Source of the DNA: Vavraia culicis subsp. floridensis | Lineage: Eukaryota; Microsporidia; Pleistophoridae | Reading direction: 5' to 3' | Assembly: GCF_000192795.1 (NCBI RefSeq) | Contig: NW_007360671.1 | Coordinates: 1 to 22,750, forward strand | DNA length: 22,750 bases | In this document: positions 1 to 7,451 of the stretch, one piece after another | Numbering within the stretch: position 1 is the first letter of the stretch | How the letters are laid out: every line of letters begins with the position of its first letter | Notes under the pieces: model-generated | Seen by the model: only the letters and a program-made list of their open reading frames with translations | The model's database searches: none | What the model was told of the DNA's origin: nothing | Made by a program: the position numbers and the translations under genes

Positions 1-182
1 CACTAATCCTCTTCTCTTACACGTAAAAAAACGCTAAATACGCATTAACATAGTTTTTGTACAAAAATAGAAAGGTGAAGCAAATTTGGTTTAAAACAAA
101 CCATATTTAATTAATAAATACTCACCAGCCAATTACCTGCTTTTTATGCATCGTCTTACCAGATCATGCGTTGCATAAAAAT

Positions 183-198
183 TAAAAGTATAAATACG
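183..198 (+). promoter_or_regulatory. TATA-like promoter element of dmc1
   Basis: The 16-mer TAAAAGTATAAATACG lies here. Its TATAAATAC core starts 27 nt before the ATG at 216. The identical 16-mer occurs at 21491-21506, in front of the membrane protein gene at 21530, and nothing else in the window matches it. No CCC tract precedes this ATG. Function as a TATA box is inferred from position and from the repeated occurrence. Confidence 0.55.
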
Positions 199-215
199 TG
201 CCAGTATTTTTATGC

Positions 216-1205
216 ATGATAGAAACAGACCAGGTGCAGCTGAGCGAGAGCACCGATGAGATCCTTCCAATAGAGGAGCTACAAAACCATGGCATAACCA
301 TGCCAGACATACTCAAACTTAAACAGTACGGCATATGCACCATCAAGGGTCTGTCAATGGTAACAAAGCGCCATCTTTCCAAAATAAAGGGATTGAGCGA
401 GCTAAAAATAGACAGGCTGAAGGAGGTGGCGGGCAAGGCGGTTCGAATGGACTTTACGACTGCAACTGAATATGCGGCCAAGCGGGAGCAGGTCGTGCGC
501 ATCGCAACAGGCAGCAGCGATCTTGACACCCTCTTGAACGGCGGTGTGCAAACGATGAGTGTGACCGAGATATTTGGAGAGTTCCGGACCGGGAAGACGC
601 AGATATGCCTTACACTGTGCATAACCGCACAGTTGCATGAAAATAGCAAGGTGGCCTACATCGACACAGAGGGAACGTTTAGACCCGAAAGGCTCAGAGA
701 AATTGCAACAAGGTTTGACATTGATCAGGAAAGAGCATTACAAAATGTGATATGTGCGCGTGCATACAACTCAGACCATCAGGTTGATCTTTTGAACACG
801 CTCAGTGCACGTTTTAGCGAAGATACCACCTACCGATTGCTTGTAATCGACTCTGTGATTGCACTGTTCCGCACCGATTTCATAGGCCGAGGCGAGCTCG
901 GCGAAAGACAGCAGAAATTGAACATTTTTCTTTCAAGACTGCTGAGAATGGCCGAGGAGTACAACATTGCAGTGCTTATCACCAATCAAATGATGTCCGA
1001 TCCATCAGCTACGCTTACTTTCGTTGCGGATCCTAAAAAGCCCATCGGTGGGCATGTGCTTGCACATGCATCGACAACGCGTATTTATCTGAGAAAGGGA
1101 AAAGGCGAAACAAGGATAGCTAAGATTTATGACTCGCCAGAACTCCCCGAGAATGAGGCAATGTATGCTATTACGGGCGGTGGAATAGACAATGCATGTG
1201 ACTGA
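216..1205 (+). CDS. DMC1: DMC1/RAD51-family strand-exchange recombinase (DMC1-like)
   Basis: This is a RecA-family ATPase that forms the nucleoprotein filament for strand invasion in homologous recombination. The DMC1 branch is meiosis-specific. The protein has 329 residues from the ATG at 216. The frame stays open upstream to a GTG at 198, but no ATG lies there. Visible parts are an N-terminal helix-hairpin-helix domain (about 15-75), Walker A GEFRTGKT (121-128), Walker B LLVID (208-212), the motif GRGELGERQQKL, and a C-terminal ATP cap with DPKKPIGGHVLAHAS. The GGHVLAHA stretch favours DMC1, because RAD51 usually reads GGNI(I/M)AHA; other positions such as RIYLRKGKGETRIAKIYDSP are shared. 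Length is normal for the family and no intron is seen. A 16-nt TATA element upstream is shared with a membrane protein gene. The family call is firm and the DMC1 versus RAD51 choice is likely but not proven. Confidence 0.93.
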   Translation: MIETDQVQLSESTDEILPIEELQNHGITMPDILKLKQYGICTIKGLSMVTKRHLSKIKGLSELKIDRLKEVAGKAVRMDFTTATEYAAKREQVVRIATGSSDLDTLLNGGVQTMSVTEIFGEFRTGKTQICLTLCITAQLHENSKVAYIDTEGTFRPERLREIATRFDIDQERALQNVICARAYNSDHQVDLLNTLSARFSEDTTYRLLVIDSVIALFRTDFIGRGELGERQQKLNIFLSRLLRMAEEYNIAVLITNQMMSDPSATLTFVADPKKPIGGHVLAHASTTRIYLRKGKGETRIAKIYDSPELPENEAMYAITGGGIDNACD

Positions 1206-1722
1206 GGAGTACAACGAAATGGAGTGGTGCTGTCCGGGTGTACGAGTTGTGGTCAGAATTGGGAATGAAAAGATGTACGGGCAGGTCAATCAGGAAGATA
1301 CGTTTAGTGAAAGTTATGTTGGGTAGGGATAGCATGATTCAGGCTTGATTCTGTTGAAGCAACCTAAAACAAGGACAGAAGTATCGAAGTGCATTTGTTT
1401 CATGATTTGCCCGCGTGCACTGTTCCGAAAGTGCTACAGCAAGCGTGCTTATCTGCGATAGCCGAAGGGAATAACACAAATTTAAAGAAAATACGAGACA
1501 CGATGTGCAATACAAACAGTTTAATCACCACGGTAAGATTAATAACGCCAAGAAACACAAACATCATACGATATATGCCAATCATGGTGGCATTCACTCA
1601 AACGGTGCGAGTGCCATGCTAAACCAACAAATTACGCTCGCTCATCGAAAAGATAGTTCTATTTAATCTGTCGCAAGGGAACATAGCCGTAATAACCGGT
1701 GCTATTTACGTTTTAGACCATG
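1206..1722. other. intergenic, convergent dmc1 / RRM gene
   Basis: About 500 bases lie between two convergent genes. A short hydrophobic minus-strand frame (1585 down to 1400, 61 residues from an ATG) is the only thing of note. It has no CCC or TATA signal and no recognisable homology, so it is not called. Confidence 0.5.
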
Positions 1723-1992
1723 TCAATCAATCCTTAAAGGACTGTTCCTCCCTTTCCTAATCTTCAACGGCTTTCCATTAACCCTCCTTCCATTAAATTT
1801 CTCAATAATTTCTACAAATTCGTCACCGTTCATCAGCTCAATAAACCCGTAGCACCGTGATCTGCCCTTTCTTTGCATTATCTTAATGCTGGTGATTGAT
1901 TTGTAGGGTAACAGCTGCTGTAAATGATCCTTGGTCGTTAGCGGTGAGAGGCTAGAAATGTGGAGGATGTAGACCAACAATGGGGGCTTCAA
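1723..1992 (-). CDS. small RRM RNA-binding protein, 5' end uncertain
   Basis: This is a single RNA-recognition motif. It shows an RNP2-like strand (VYILHISSLS), a helix, an RNP1-like strand (GRSRCYGFIEL) and a closing strand (VNGKPLKIRKGR), followed by a short basic tail, which is the usual RRM order. The protein is about 89 residues. The open frame starts at a TTG (1992-1990) just after an in-frame TAA (2007-2005), with no ATG ahead of RNP2. The first in-frame ATG lies inside the domain and would delete RNP2. An ATG at 2059-2057, immediately preceded by TTTTCCC, could be joined in frame by removing 46 nt (2032-1987, GT...AG), which would give a protein of about 96 residues. Otherwise the gene is frameshifted or uses a non-AUG start. 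Its RNA target cannot be told from the sequence. Confidence 0.7.
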   Translation of the reverse strand: MKPPLLVYILHISSLSPLTTKDHLQQLLPYKSITSIKIMQRKGRSRCYGFIELMNGDEFVEIIEKFNGRRVNGKPLKIRKGRNSPLRID

Positions 1993-2059
1993 AATAAAAA
2001 TAGCTTATGTAGAGGTCGTACGGGAGAGGTACCTTCAACGGGAGTGGATCGTAATGCAT

Positions 2060-2745
2060 GGGAAAATAAAATATTCTGCAGAAAAGCGTGCGGAGGGGTG
2101 ATGAGAGAGGAGCATCAAGCATGTATCTTAAGCGAGTATGTAATCACAGTGGGGTGTGCAGCTGTGCGTAGTGCAACGAAGTGTTAAGGAGCGATCGTAA
2201 CGGTTTATTTATACAATGGGGGTAGACACATGCAACAAAGCAATGCATGCGATTAGCAGCCTTGTTGTGCAAGTACCGTTTATTACCTGTCCACGTTACA
2301 CAATCAGTGCGGTGAGAGCCGCGCTACATCTGGTGTAAGTGTGCTGATGAGAGAAGTACCGTTCAAGAAGTATGAAGTGTTACTTGAGGTATTGTACCAT
2401 GCTTTATTTGCAAATATACTTTCTTGGCAGTTGTTGAAGTACCGATCGGGCATAAACTGCTCCGTTCCGTAACATACACACGTATTTGTGCAAGATAGAA
2501 TGTTATGGCTGTTGCGATGCGGGATGAAAAGAAGTGAAGTATTCTGTGGTTTATTATTTATTTACCGTGCTCATCGTAATATAAATAAACAATGAATTTA
2601 TGTGCTTTTGCACTGTGCACCAGGGGCGTGTTTATTAGCGTATCTGATCCCGTCCATTACCCGTTTATTTTGCCCTCTCCGCATCATAAACGCAAATCAG
2701 TCGTGTCATCATAAAAATTTACATTTTTTTATCCCCCAGAAAAGG
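2060..2745. other. intergenic between divergent RRM and E2 genes
   Basis: Nearly 700 bases lie between divergently transcribed genes. Near the right end there is an AAATTT-type A/T tract (about 2713-2730) followed by CCCCC (2734-2738) just before the E2 start, matching the AAATTT-like plus CCC promoter layout known from microsporidia. Two 40-codon frames (from 2215 and 2592) have ATGs but no coding character. Nothing else is seen. Confidence 0.5.
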
Positions 2746-3288
2746 ATGGCAAAGCGCTCACTTAGCATACCCGCCCTGAATAGACTAAAAGCAGAGGAGA
2801 AAAATTTGGTGTCTGATGCACCAGAATGCGGTTTCTTGGCCGAGCCGCAGCTACAGTCGGAGGGTCTCAAGGACTACAGCACCTGGGACATTTACATAAA
2901 CGGATCGGAAGGTTCTCTTTACGAGGGCACCGTCCTGCACGCGGCCATCGAGTTCTCGTCCGATTATCCCATTACACCGCCAAAAATGCGTTTTGTCTCC
3001 AAAATGTTCCATCCCAACATCTACTCGGACGGCAAGGTGTGCATCAGCACGTTGCATGTTGCTGATGATGATCCCAGTGCATACGAATCGCCAGATGAGA
3101 AATGGACACCTGTGCACGGCATACGCACGATTGTTTTGGGTGTGATTTCCATTCTCAACGAGCCCAACATTGTATCACCTGCCAATGTTGATGCGAGTAA
3201 GATGTTTAAAGATGATTATGAGAAGTACTGCAACACGGTGACGGCGTTGGCGAGAAAGGAGAGCTTGAAGAGGGTAGAGAAAAAATAA
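2746..3288 (+). CDS. UBC7: ubiquitin-conjugating enzyme E2, Ubc7/UBE2G type
   Basis: This E2 enzyme carries ubiquitin as a thioester and passes it on with an E3. Ubc7/UBE2G enzymes serve ER-associated degradation. The protein has 180 residues from the ATG at 2746. The frame is open further upstream, but the ATG follows a CCCCC tract by about 7 nt and begins the conserved N-terminal helix (RLKAEEKNL). Visible parts are the HPN motif (89-91), active-site Cys99 in GKVCISTLH, and after it the acidic insertion ADDDPSAYESPDEKWTPV that marks the Ubc7/UBE2G/Cdc34 group, then VLGVISILNEPNIVSPANVDA. The short lysine-rich tail has no membrane anchor, as expected of Ubc7. The stop codon is embedded in AATAAA (3284-3289), a possible polyadenylation signal. 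Ubc7 rather than Cdc34 is inferred from the short C-terminus. Confidence 0.92.
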   Translation: MAKRSLSIPALNRLKAEEKNLVSDAPECGFLAEPQLQSEGLKDYSTWDIYINGSEGSLYEGTVLHAAIEFSSDYPITPPKMRFVSKMFHPNIYSDGKVCISTLHVADDDPSAYESPDEKWTPVHGIRTIVLGVISILNEPNIVSPANVDASKMFKDDYEKYCNTVTALARKESLKRVEKK

Positions 3289-3313
3289 AAAAATGTGTTT
3301 GATATTTGAACGT

Positions 3314-3480
3314 GCGTGGGTTGTTCTACATGTTTTGGATGTTTATGGAGTTGCTGTGGGAGTTGCACATTTTAGCGTGGGTTGTTCTACGTGTTTTGGA
3401 TGTTTATGGGGTTGCTGTGGGAGTTGCGCATTTTAGCGTGGGTTGTTCTACGTGTTTTGGATGTTTATGGGGTTGCTGTG
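3314..3480. repeat. 61-bp tandem repeat, about 2.7 copies
   Basis: Units start at 3314, 3375 and 3436, each opening GCGTGGGTTGTTCTAC. The third copy breaks off at about 3480 within CTGTG. Copies differ by only a few substitutions (for example CTACATG/CTACGTG and GGAGTTG/GGGGTTG). The period is not a multiple of three, so the open plus-strand frame across it (3306-3680) is a by-product of a stop-poor repeat. The array sits in the intergenic gap between the E2 gene and the convergent phosphatidylinositol synthase gene. Confidence 0.93.
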
Positions 3481-3621
3481 TGCTTGAGCGGCATTGTCAC
3501 GGCCGATCGGCAGTAACTACGAATCGGTCATTGTTCACGGATCAAACACGTAATATGGGCAAGCTACGCGATGAATACGCGTGCAGCACCACGCAAAACG
3601 AATCTGCACACAATGCTTCCT

Positions 3622-4194
3622 TTAATCCTTCTTACCATCCAAATCGCTCAATCTGCACAGCCCCTCAAACAGCTGCATGAAATGGAAGAAGCTCTTAGCA
3701 ATCAAGAACGTATAGAACAGAACAATTACCTTCCTGTTCACCTTTTTGTACGTATCCAAGTACTTCACAACGTAGTACACCTCCGTTCCCACGCACAGCA
3801 ATATCAGCACAATCTTCTGGTAGTACACCTTAAGAATGCCCAGGAAAGGCTCCTTGTGCGATACGTTCTCGGCCATCGATGAGGTAAAGAGCAACATATG
3901 TGAGAGCAGATCGATGAACAGCAGGAATATCAGGCTCCTTGACCGTTTTCTCTCCAATATCTTGCACACTATGATAGTGGTCGTAAGCCTGTCGGTGAAC
4001 ATATCCAGACATGCGCCCAACTTGCTCGTCTGGTTGAGTGAACGTGCTATCGTGCCATCTATCAGATCGATAGATGATGAAATGGTGTAAACCAGGAGGA
4101 ACGGATCTTCGTGCAGGTATATGCTTGATATTACGAGGAGCAGGCGGAAATAATTTACGATGTTGGGGACGTAGAAGAGAACCTTGGTGTTCAT
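3622..4194 (-). CDS. PIS1: phosphatidylinositol synthase (CDP-alcohol phosphatidyltransferase)
   Basis: This enzyme transfers the phosphatidyl group from CDP-diacylglycerol to myo-inositol in the ER membrane, giving phosphatidylinositol. The 190-residue polytopic protein carries the complete CDP-alcohol phosphatidyltransferase signature D43-x2-D46-G47-x2-A50-R51-x8-G60-x3-D64-x3-D68. The D64-M-F-T-D-R context resembles the DMVTDR of PIS enzymes rather than that of choline/ethanolamine or phosphatidylglycerolphosphate enzymes. Hydrophobic segments lie at about 12-28, 32-45, 88-102, 120-145 and 155-175. Length is slightly below the usual 210-220. The ATG is preceded at short distance by GCCCC. 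The gene is convergent with the E2 gene. It is intact and all catalytic aspartates are present. Confidence 0.93.
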   Translation of the reverse strand: MNTKVLFYVPNIVNYFRLLLVISSIYLHEDPFLLVYTISSSIDLIDGTIARSLNQTSKLGACLDMFTDRLTTTIIVCKILERKRSRSLIFLLFIDLLSHMLLFTSSMAENVSHKEPFLGILKVYYQKIVLILLCVGTEVYYVVKYLDTYKKVNRKVIVLFYTFLIAKSFFHFMQLFEGLCRLSDLDGKKD

Positions 4195-4836
4195 TTTTGA
4201 GGGGCAAGTTGTAAATTGATGAATTTAACGAAGGTTAGGTGAATTGTTTTTATGAGGAGGCAGTAAAACGATGACCTGACGGGGAGTTTAATCCGAGGAG
4301 GTACGGAATTAATATTTAGCATTGGTAGAAGGCGATCTAACGAATTGCAGAAATAATGCGCAATTCTTTACTACGGGGCTGGTGAATTGTGTGTAAATTT
4401 CTTTCCAAGAAAAAGACGGAATGTTTGATTTAATGGGAAACTTTCAGTGTTCTTGGTTCTGTCCATGGGTTGTGAACCGGTATGCATCGATTTTGATCGC
4501 CATAGTTTCGTTCCGCGCCCTTTACCAAAATTGATGAAGTATCGGTGCAAAGCTGTAGAAGGGCCGTTTGTGCCACGGTGAACGGTTTGTTGAATTCAAA
4601 TTTGTTTATTTTGAGGAATTATGCGGTCACGAGGTGCAACCAAAGTAATGATCGGCTTAATCAAAGTTATCTCTGCTTGTCAGGTTTAAGCAAAGCATTT
4701 CTTGCCGCAACAAACATCATCAATTGTTGATACTACGCATTTTACCCTGCAACGATTTCTTTTGGTACTTTCATGCACGTTTCGTGTAAACCGGTTTTAC
4801 CGGTATTTTTTGACCCTCCAAACGTAGGACCAAAAC
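4195..4836. other. intergenic between PIS gene and the 41-residue mini-gene
   Basis: About 640 bases without a convincing gene. The CCC of the PIS start lies at its left edge. At 4788-4806 there are overlapping palindromic ACCGG/CCGGT elements just before the small gene at 4837. A plus-strand frame at 4545 begins with GTG and lacks any coding character. Confidence 0.45.
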
Positions 4837-4962
4837 ATGGAAGACCGTTTACCAAAGGAAATCGTGCAGCTGCTCGAAGAGACATACAAGGACAGTATGA
4901 GCGCTGAAGAGATTATGGAAAGTATCATGGATACACGAGAATACAATGAATACAAGAAATGA
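4837..4962 (+). CDS. 41-residue acidic mini-protein
   Basis: A short complete frame runs from ATG (4837) to TGA. The product is rich in Glu, Lys and Met, is predicted to be helical, and contains LLEETYKDSMSAEEIMESIM. A CCC tract at 4814-4816 and the sequence GGACCAAAAC precede the ATG, similar to the start context of the housekeeping genes nearby. I do not recognise the family. It might be a tiny subunit of a larger complex or the first exon of something longer, as a GTAAAT donor-like sequence follows at 4978. Its composition is more protein-like than that of random frames of this size. Confidence 0.45.
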   Translation: MEDRLPKEIVQLLEETYKDSMSAEEIMESIMDTREYNEYKK

Positions 4963-5073
4963 ATTGTTCTGCAACAGGTAAATCATTAAAGAATGTTTGC
5001 ATGCTATGCATCGTATTTATTGTCCTTAGCGTAGTGGTATGGTCCATTTGATGCTGCACAAGCAGTTAATTCC

Positions 5074-5433
5074 TTAGCGCGAGGTGTTGCTGTGCCCTGG
5101 GCGTGCTCCTAAATTAGACGGTCTATTACGATTGGTCACTTTAATCGATCTTTCTGCTCTTGAGAGGTTTAGCGGGTGCACTGCACACAGCAACTTCCTT
5201 GGGTGGTACTGTGCCACTATTTCGGTTGAACAGCATTTCTGTTGTTTTACCCGTACGTTTCGTCTGTTGGAGTACCTGTGCATGTTGAAGTGAGCTTGGG
5301 CCGTTCTTTGTTGGTTTTGGTGTTTGCCGCTCTCTTCAAAGGTGTGGTACCGGGTGCTACAGTACAGGAAAGGAGTGTGCTGCAGGTATGAAAGTATCTC
5401 AACGACTATCTTCCGGTATTTCTCGTCCATCAT
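5074..5433 (-). CDS. possible basic hypothetical protein, divergent from the SNARE gene
   Basis: A 119-residue frame starts from tandem ATGs (5433 and 5430) and ends in TAA. It is basic and rich in Asn, His, Arg and Gln, with no recognisable domain. The start lies about 60 bp from the SNARE start and points the other way, so a shared divergent promoter is possible. The same frame is open further upstream, antisense to the SNARE, and no CCC or TATA signal is visible, so it may be a chance open frame. It is reported because the 530-bp gap otherwise holds nothing. Confidence 0.28.
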   Translation of the reverse strand: MMDEKYRKIVVEILSYLQHTPFLYCSTRYHTFEESGKHQNQQRTAQAHFNMHRYSNRRNVRVKQQKCCSTEIVAQYHPRKLLCAVHPLNLSRAERSIKVTNRNRPSNLGARPGHSNTSR

Positions 5434-5491
5434 TTTTACAAAACACGAAGGTTTTAAGTTATCGAATAAAAATAGGAAAGTACCAGCCAGC

Positions 5492-5767
5492 ATGCCACAA
5501 GTTAAGCTAAAACCATTAGATGAAGTGATAGAAATGACAGATTTGGCCAACACAGATGCGAGAGACATTATGTATGAACTAAAGAATCAAAGAGAAAAGC
5601 TAGAGAGCATAGAAAGTAAGAATAGGATCACGAACGGGTTGCTAAAGACTGCTGATGAGTTGAGCAACAGGATATTTAGGAAGAAAAGAGTTATAGGAAT
5701 AGCGATGTTGATTATGGTCATATTTTTGGTTAGTATCTACGTTATTTATAGGATGCATGGGATGTGA
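5492..5767 (+). CDS. Qb-type SNARE, tail-anchored
   Basis: This is a membrane-fusion SNARE of 91 residues, consisting almost only of the SNARE helix and a C-terminal anchor. Heptad-like hydrophobic positions run from about L9 to F62. The stretch ELKNQREKLESI, with Q33 as candidate zero-layer glutamine followed by R-E, resembles the L-x-x-Q-R-E-x-L of Vti1/Bos1/Gos1 Qb-SNAREs. A basic RKKR precedes the transmembrane segment (about 67-87) and a four-residue lumenal tail. The N-terminal three-helix domain of larger Qb-SNAREs is missing, typical of reduced parasites. The frame is open upstream, but the ATG at 5492 begins the recognisable part. The last nine codons and the stop are the start of a 70-bp tandem duplication. 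Vti1 versus Bos1 or Gos1 cannot be settled by eye. Confidence 0.8.
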   Translation: MPQVKLKPLDEVIEMTDLANTDARDIMYELKNQREKLESIESKNRITNGLLKTADELSNRIFRKKRVIGIAMLIMVIFLVSIYVIYRMHGM

Positions 5768-5880
5768 TGTGTTAAATGGTGGGCATTAAAGCCATGGTTG
5801 TTGTATGAGCGTTATTTATAGGATGCATGGGATGTGATGTGTTAAATGGTGGGCATTAAAGCCATGGTTGTTGTATGAGC
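5741..5880. repeat. perfect 70-bp tandem duplication over the SNARE 3' end
   Basis: Bases 5741-5810 and 5811-5880 are identical, and a third partial copy begins at 5881 (GTTATTTA). The first unit contains the last nine codons and stop of the SNARE gene plus about 43 bp of downstream sequence. The second unit is a non-coding copy. Complete identity indicates a very recent event or active homogenisation. Confidence 0.97.
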
Positions 5881-6012
5881 GTTATTTATTTAATTAGAGT
5901 AGTAGGTAAATTTGTTATTGTTATTTAGGAAGGATCTTTAAATTAATGTTGATAAGTAGGAATGATTGGTATGTGGCTTAAGAGATGCCGTAGAGATTGT
6001 TCATTTGCAAGA

Positions 6013-7371
6013 TTAAATCGTTCTCTCGCCGAATATCGTACGATTGATGGTCCTGATCACGTTGGTAAATGCCTTGTTAAGTAGTTGCTCAATACTTAGC
6101 AGTTTTAAATCTAACACTGCAATCAACTCATCGATTAGCATTTGATTGTGTGTTAAAACCATGTTTCTTATTTCCACCAATTCTTTATTCCTGAACTCTG
6201 CGTTTACTTCATCGATTTTATTCTTCGTTGAAAACAAAATATTTGTAACTGAAAAAAAAAGAGCTTCGTCGCAATTATCTTGCTCAAAATTGGAGTTTTC
6301 TTTGGCAGCATCGTTTTTACAGTCATTTTCTTTATGAGAAGTATGTGGCGTGCTTTCCTGTCTATAACTACCCGTAACTTTGGTGCGTTCTTTGGATAAA
6401 ACACCTTCAAAAATTCTTCGGCTAATTAAGTTAAAAATACTCGCATTGTTTTGTTGTATTCGTTTCGTTATGTCAGCAACATTGGACAACGAATAATTCT
6501 TTGCCAGTAAAACTATTTGTGTTTCAGCTGAATCAAGAATTTTTCTTATATGGTCACAACGCTTCCTTAAATCAGCTTCTAATGTACTTTCAATTCGCTT
6601 GTGTTCATTTTCTGCTGCCCTTGTCGCAAGCTTCATCATTTGATTTGCTGCCTCATTAAAAACTTTTTCCATGCTGTCCATCAGCCTTAAATTTTCATCT
6701 TCTACGATTCGGTCGGTTTTCTCTACAAGTTCATCGGTTAATTCATGAAAACTATTTTGTCCGCTCATTAATTCGTGTATTTTGTCGTTGAGGATTGTGG
6801 TATATTCCTTTGCAATGCCAGCGATAAAATCAACAAATATGCCACGAGTATTCGATAAAAAACCCTTTTGGTTGAAATTGCTCCCTGTGTTGGACTGAAC
6901 AGCGCTGTAATACATCACATCATGCCAATAACGCCGATCTCTTAAACTTGTTTTGTAACGTTGCATATCGGCCGGGTTGCACTCATCGCAAGAACTTCTC
7001 CACATTTTCTTCGTATCGCTTTCTGGGTTATTTCTGTTCATCGTTCCGCCCACATGACTAATTTTGTTTATATCAAAAGCAGGCCTTCTTGCAGTGTCAT
7101 TTTCGTTGTCATTACACCTGTTCAGCGGCCCATCCACCAAAATATTCCCAGTGTCATTTTCGTTGTTATTACACCTGTTCAGCGGCCCATCCACCAAAAT
7201 ATTCCCAGTGTCCGTTGATGCATTCTCTTGCGTACTTCTACCTTTCCATGTTCTAAATGTTTCTTTAAGTTCATAATTCTTATATGCTCTATCATCCACT
7301 TCGTTTGCAGGTTTACAAATTATTACCATGATATGGCAAAAAGCCACGAATACCTCCATCATCTCCAGCAT
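6013..7371 (-). CDS. predicted secreted coiled-coil protein with a 19-residue tandem repeat
   Basis: A 452-residue protein with an N-terminal hydrophobic segment (about 6-19, VFVAFCHIMVIICK) that looks like a signal peptide. Next comes an Asn/Asp-rich stretch with two near-identical 19-residue repeats (54-72 and 73-91, starting DTGNILVDGPLNRCN). The rest is long, charged and helical (about 175-300 and 390-450), probably coiled coil, with no second membrane segment. No known domain is recognised. ATGs at 7371, 7362 and 7359 are possible starts. TATA-like boxes on the minus strand at 7387 and 7397 would place them 25-28 nt upstream of M4/M5 or about 26 nt upstream of M1. It is likely lineage-specific and exported to the spore wall, polar tube or host; this is inference from the signal peptide. 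Confidence 0.8.
   Translation of the reverse strand: MLEMMEVFVAFCHIMVIICKPANEVDDRAYKNYELKETFRTWKGRSTQENASTDTGNILVDGPLNRCNNNENDTGNILVDGPLNRCNDNENDTARRPAFDINKISHVGGTMNRNNPESDTKKMWRSSCDECNPADMQRYKTSLRDRRYWHDVMYYSAVQSNTGSNFNQKGFLSNTRGIFVDFIAGIAKEYTTILNDKIHELMSGQNSFHELTDELVEKTDRIVEDENLRLMDSMEKVFNEAANQMMKLATRAAENEHKRIESTLEADLRKRCDHIRKILDSAETQIVLLAKNYSLSNVADITKRIQQNNASIFNLISRRIFEGVLSKERTKVTGSYRQESTPHTSHKENDCKNDAAKENSNFEQDNCDEALFFSVTNILFSTKNKIDEVNAEFRNKELVEIRNMVLTHNQMLIDELIAVLDLKLLSIEQLLNKAFTNVIRTINRTIFGERTI
7099..7212 (-). repeat. 57-bp in-frame tandem duplication inside the secreted protein gene
   Basis: Two 57-bp units encode 19 residues each and differ by an Asn/Asp change near the end. The unit length keeps the reading frame, unlike the intergenic repeats in this window. 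Confidence 0.9.
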
Positions 7372-7373
7372 AT

Positions 7374-7451
7374 TTCATGCTTTTATATTTTTTTATACAT
7401 ATGTTCTAGAACCATGTAACAATCTTCTATAAAATAATATAAAAGCATGAA
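7374..7451. repeat. 15-bp inverted repeat with TATA-like arms at the promoter of the secreted protein
   Basis: TTCATGCTTTTATAT (7374-7388) is repeated as its exact reverse complement at 7437-7451, with 48 nt between. Each arm contains TATAAAAGCATGAA. The left arm, read on the minus strand, sits at the start of the secreted protein gene. The right arm points into the large intergenic region on the plus strand, where no gene follows. Confidence 0.8.

Noticed and set aside
1400..1597. Minus-strand 61-65-residue hydrophobic frame
   Set aside because: Starts with GTG or an ATG without any start signal; the C-terminal half is nondescript. A small membrane protein cannot be excluded, but support is too weak.
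3306..3680. 124-codon plus-strand frame
   Set aside because: It runs through the 61-bp repeat in three frames and then antisense to the PIS gene; the product is low-complexity and aromatic, not protein-like.
5020..5095. tRNA-like stretch (TCCTTAGCGTAGTGGTATGG) with a second TCCTTAGCG about 50 bp on
   Set aside because: The left part recalls a tRNA D-arm, but there is no T-arm/B-box sequence (GGTTCGAxTCC), no 7-bp acceptor pairing and no proper 7-nt anticodon loop.
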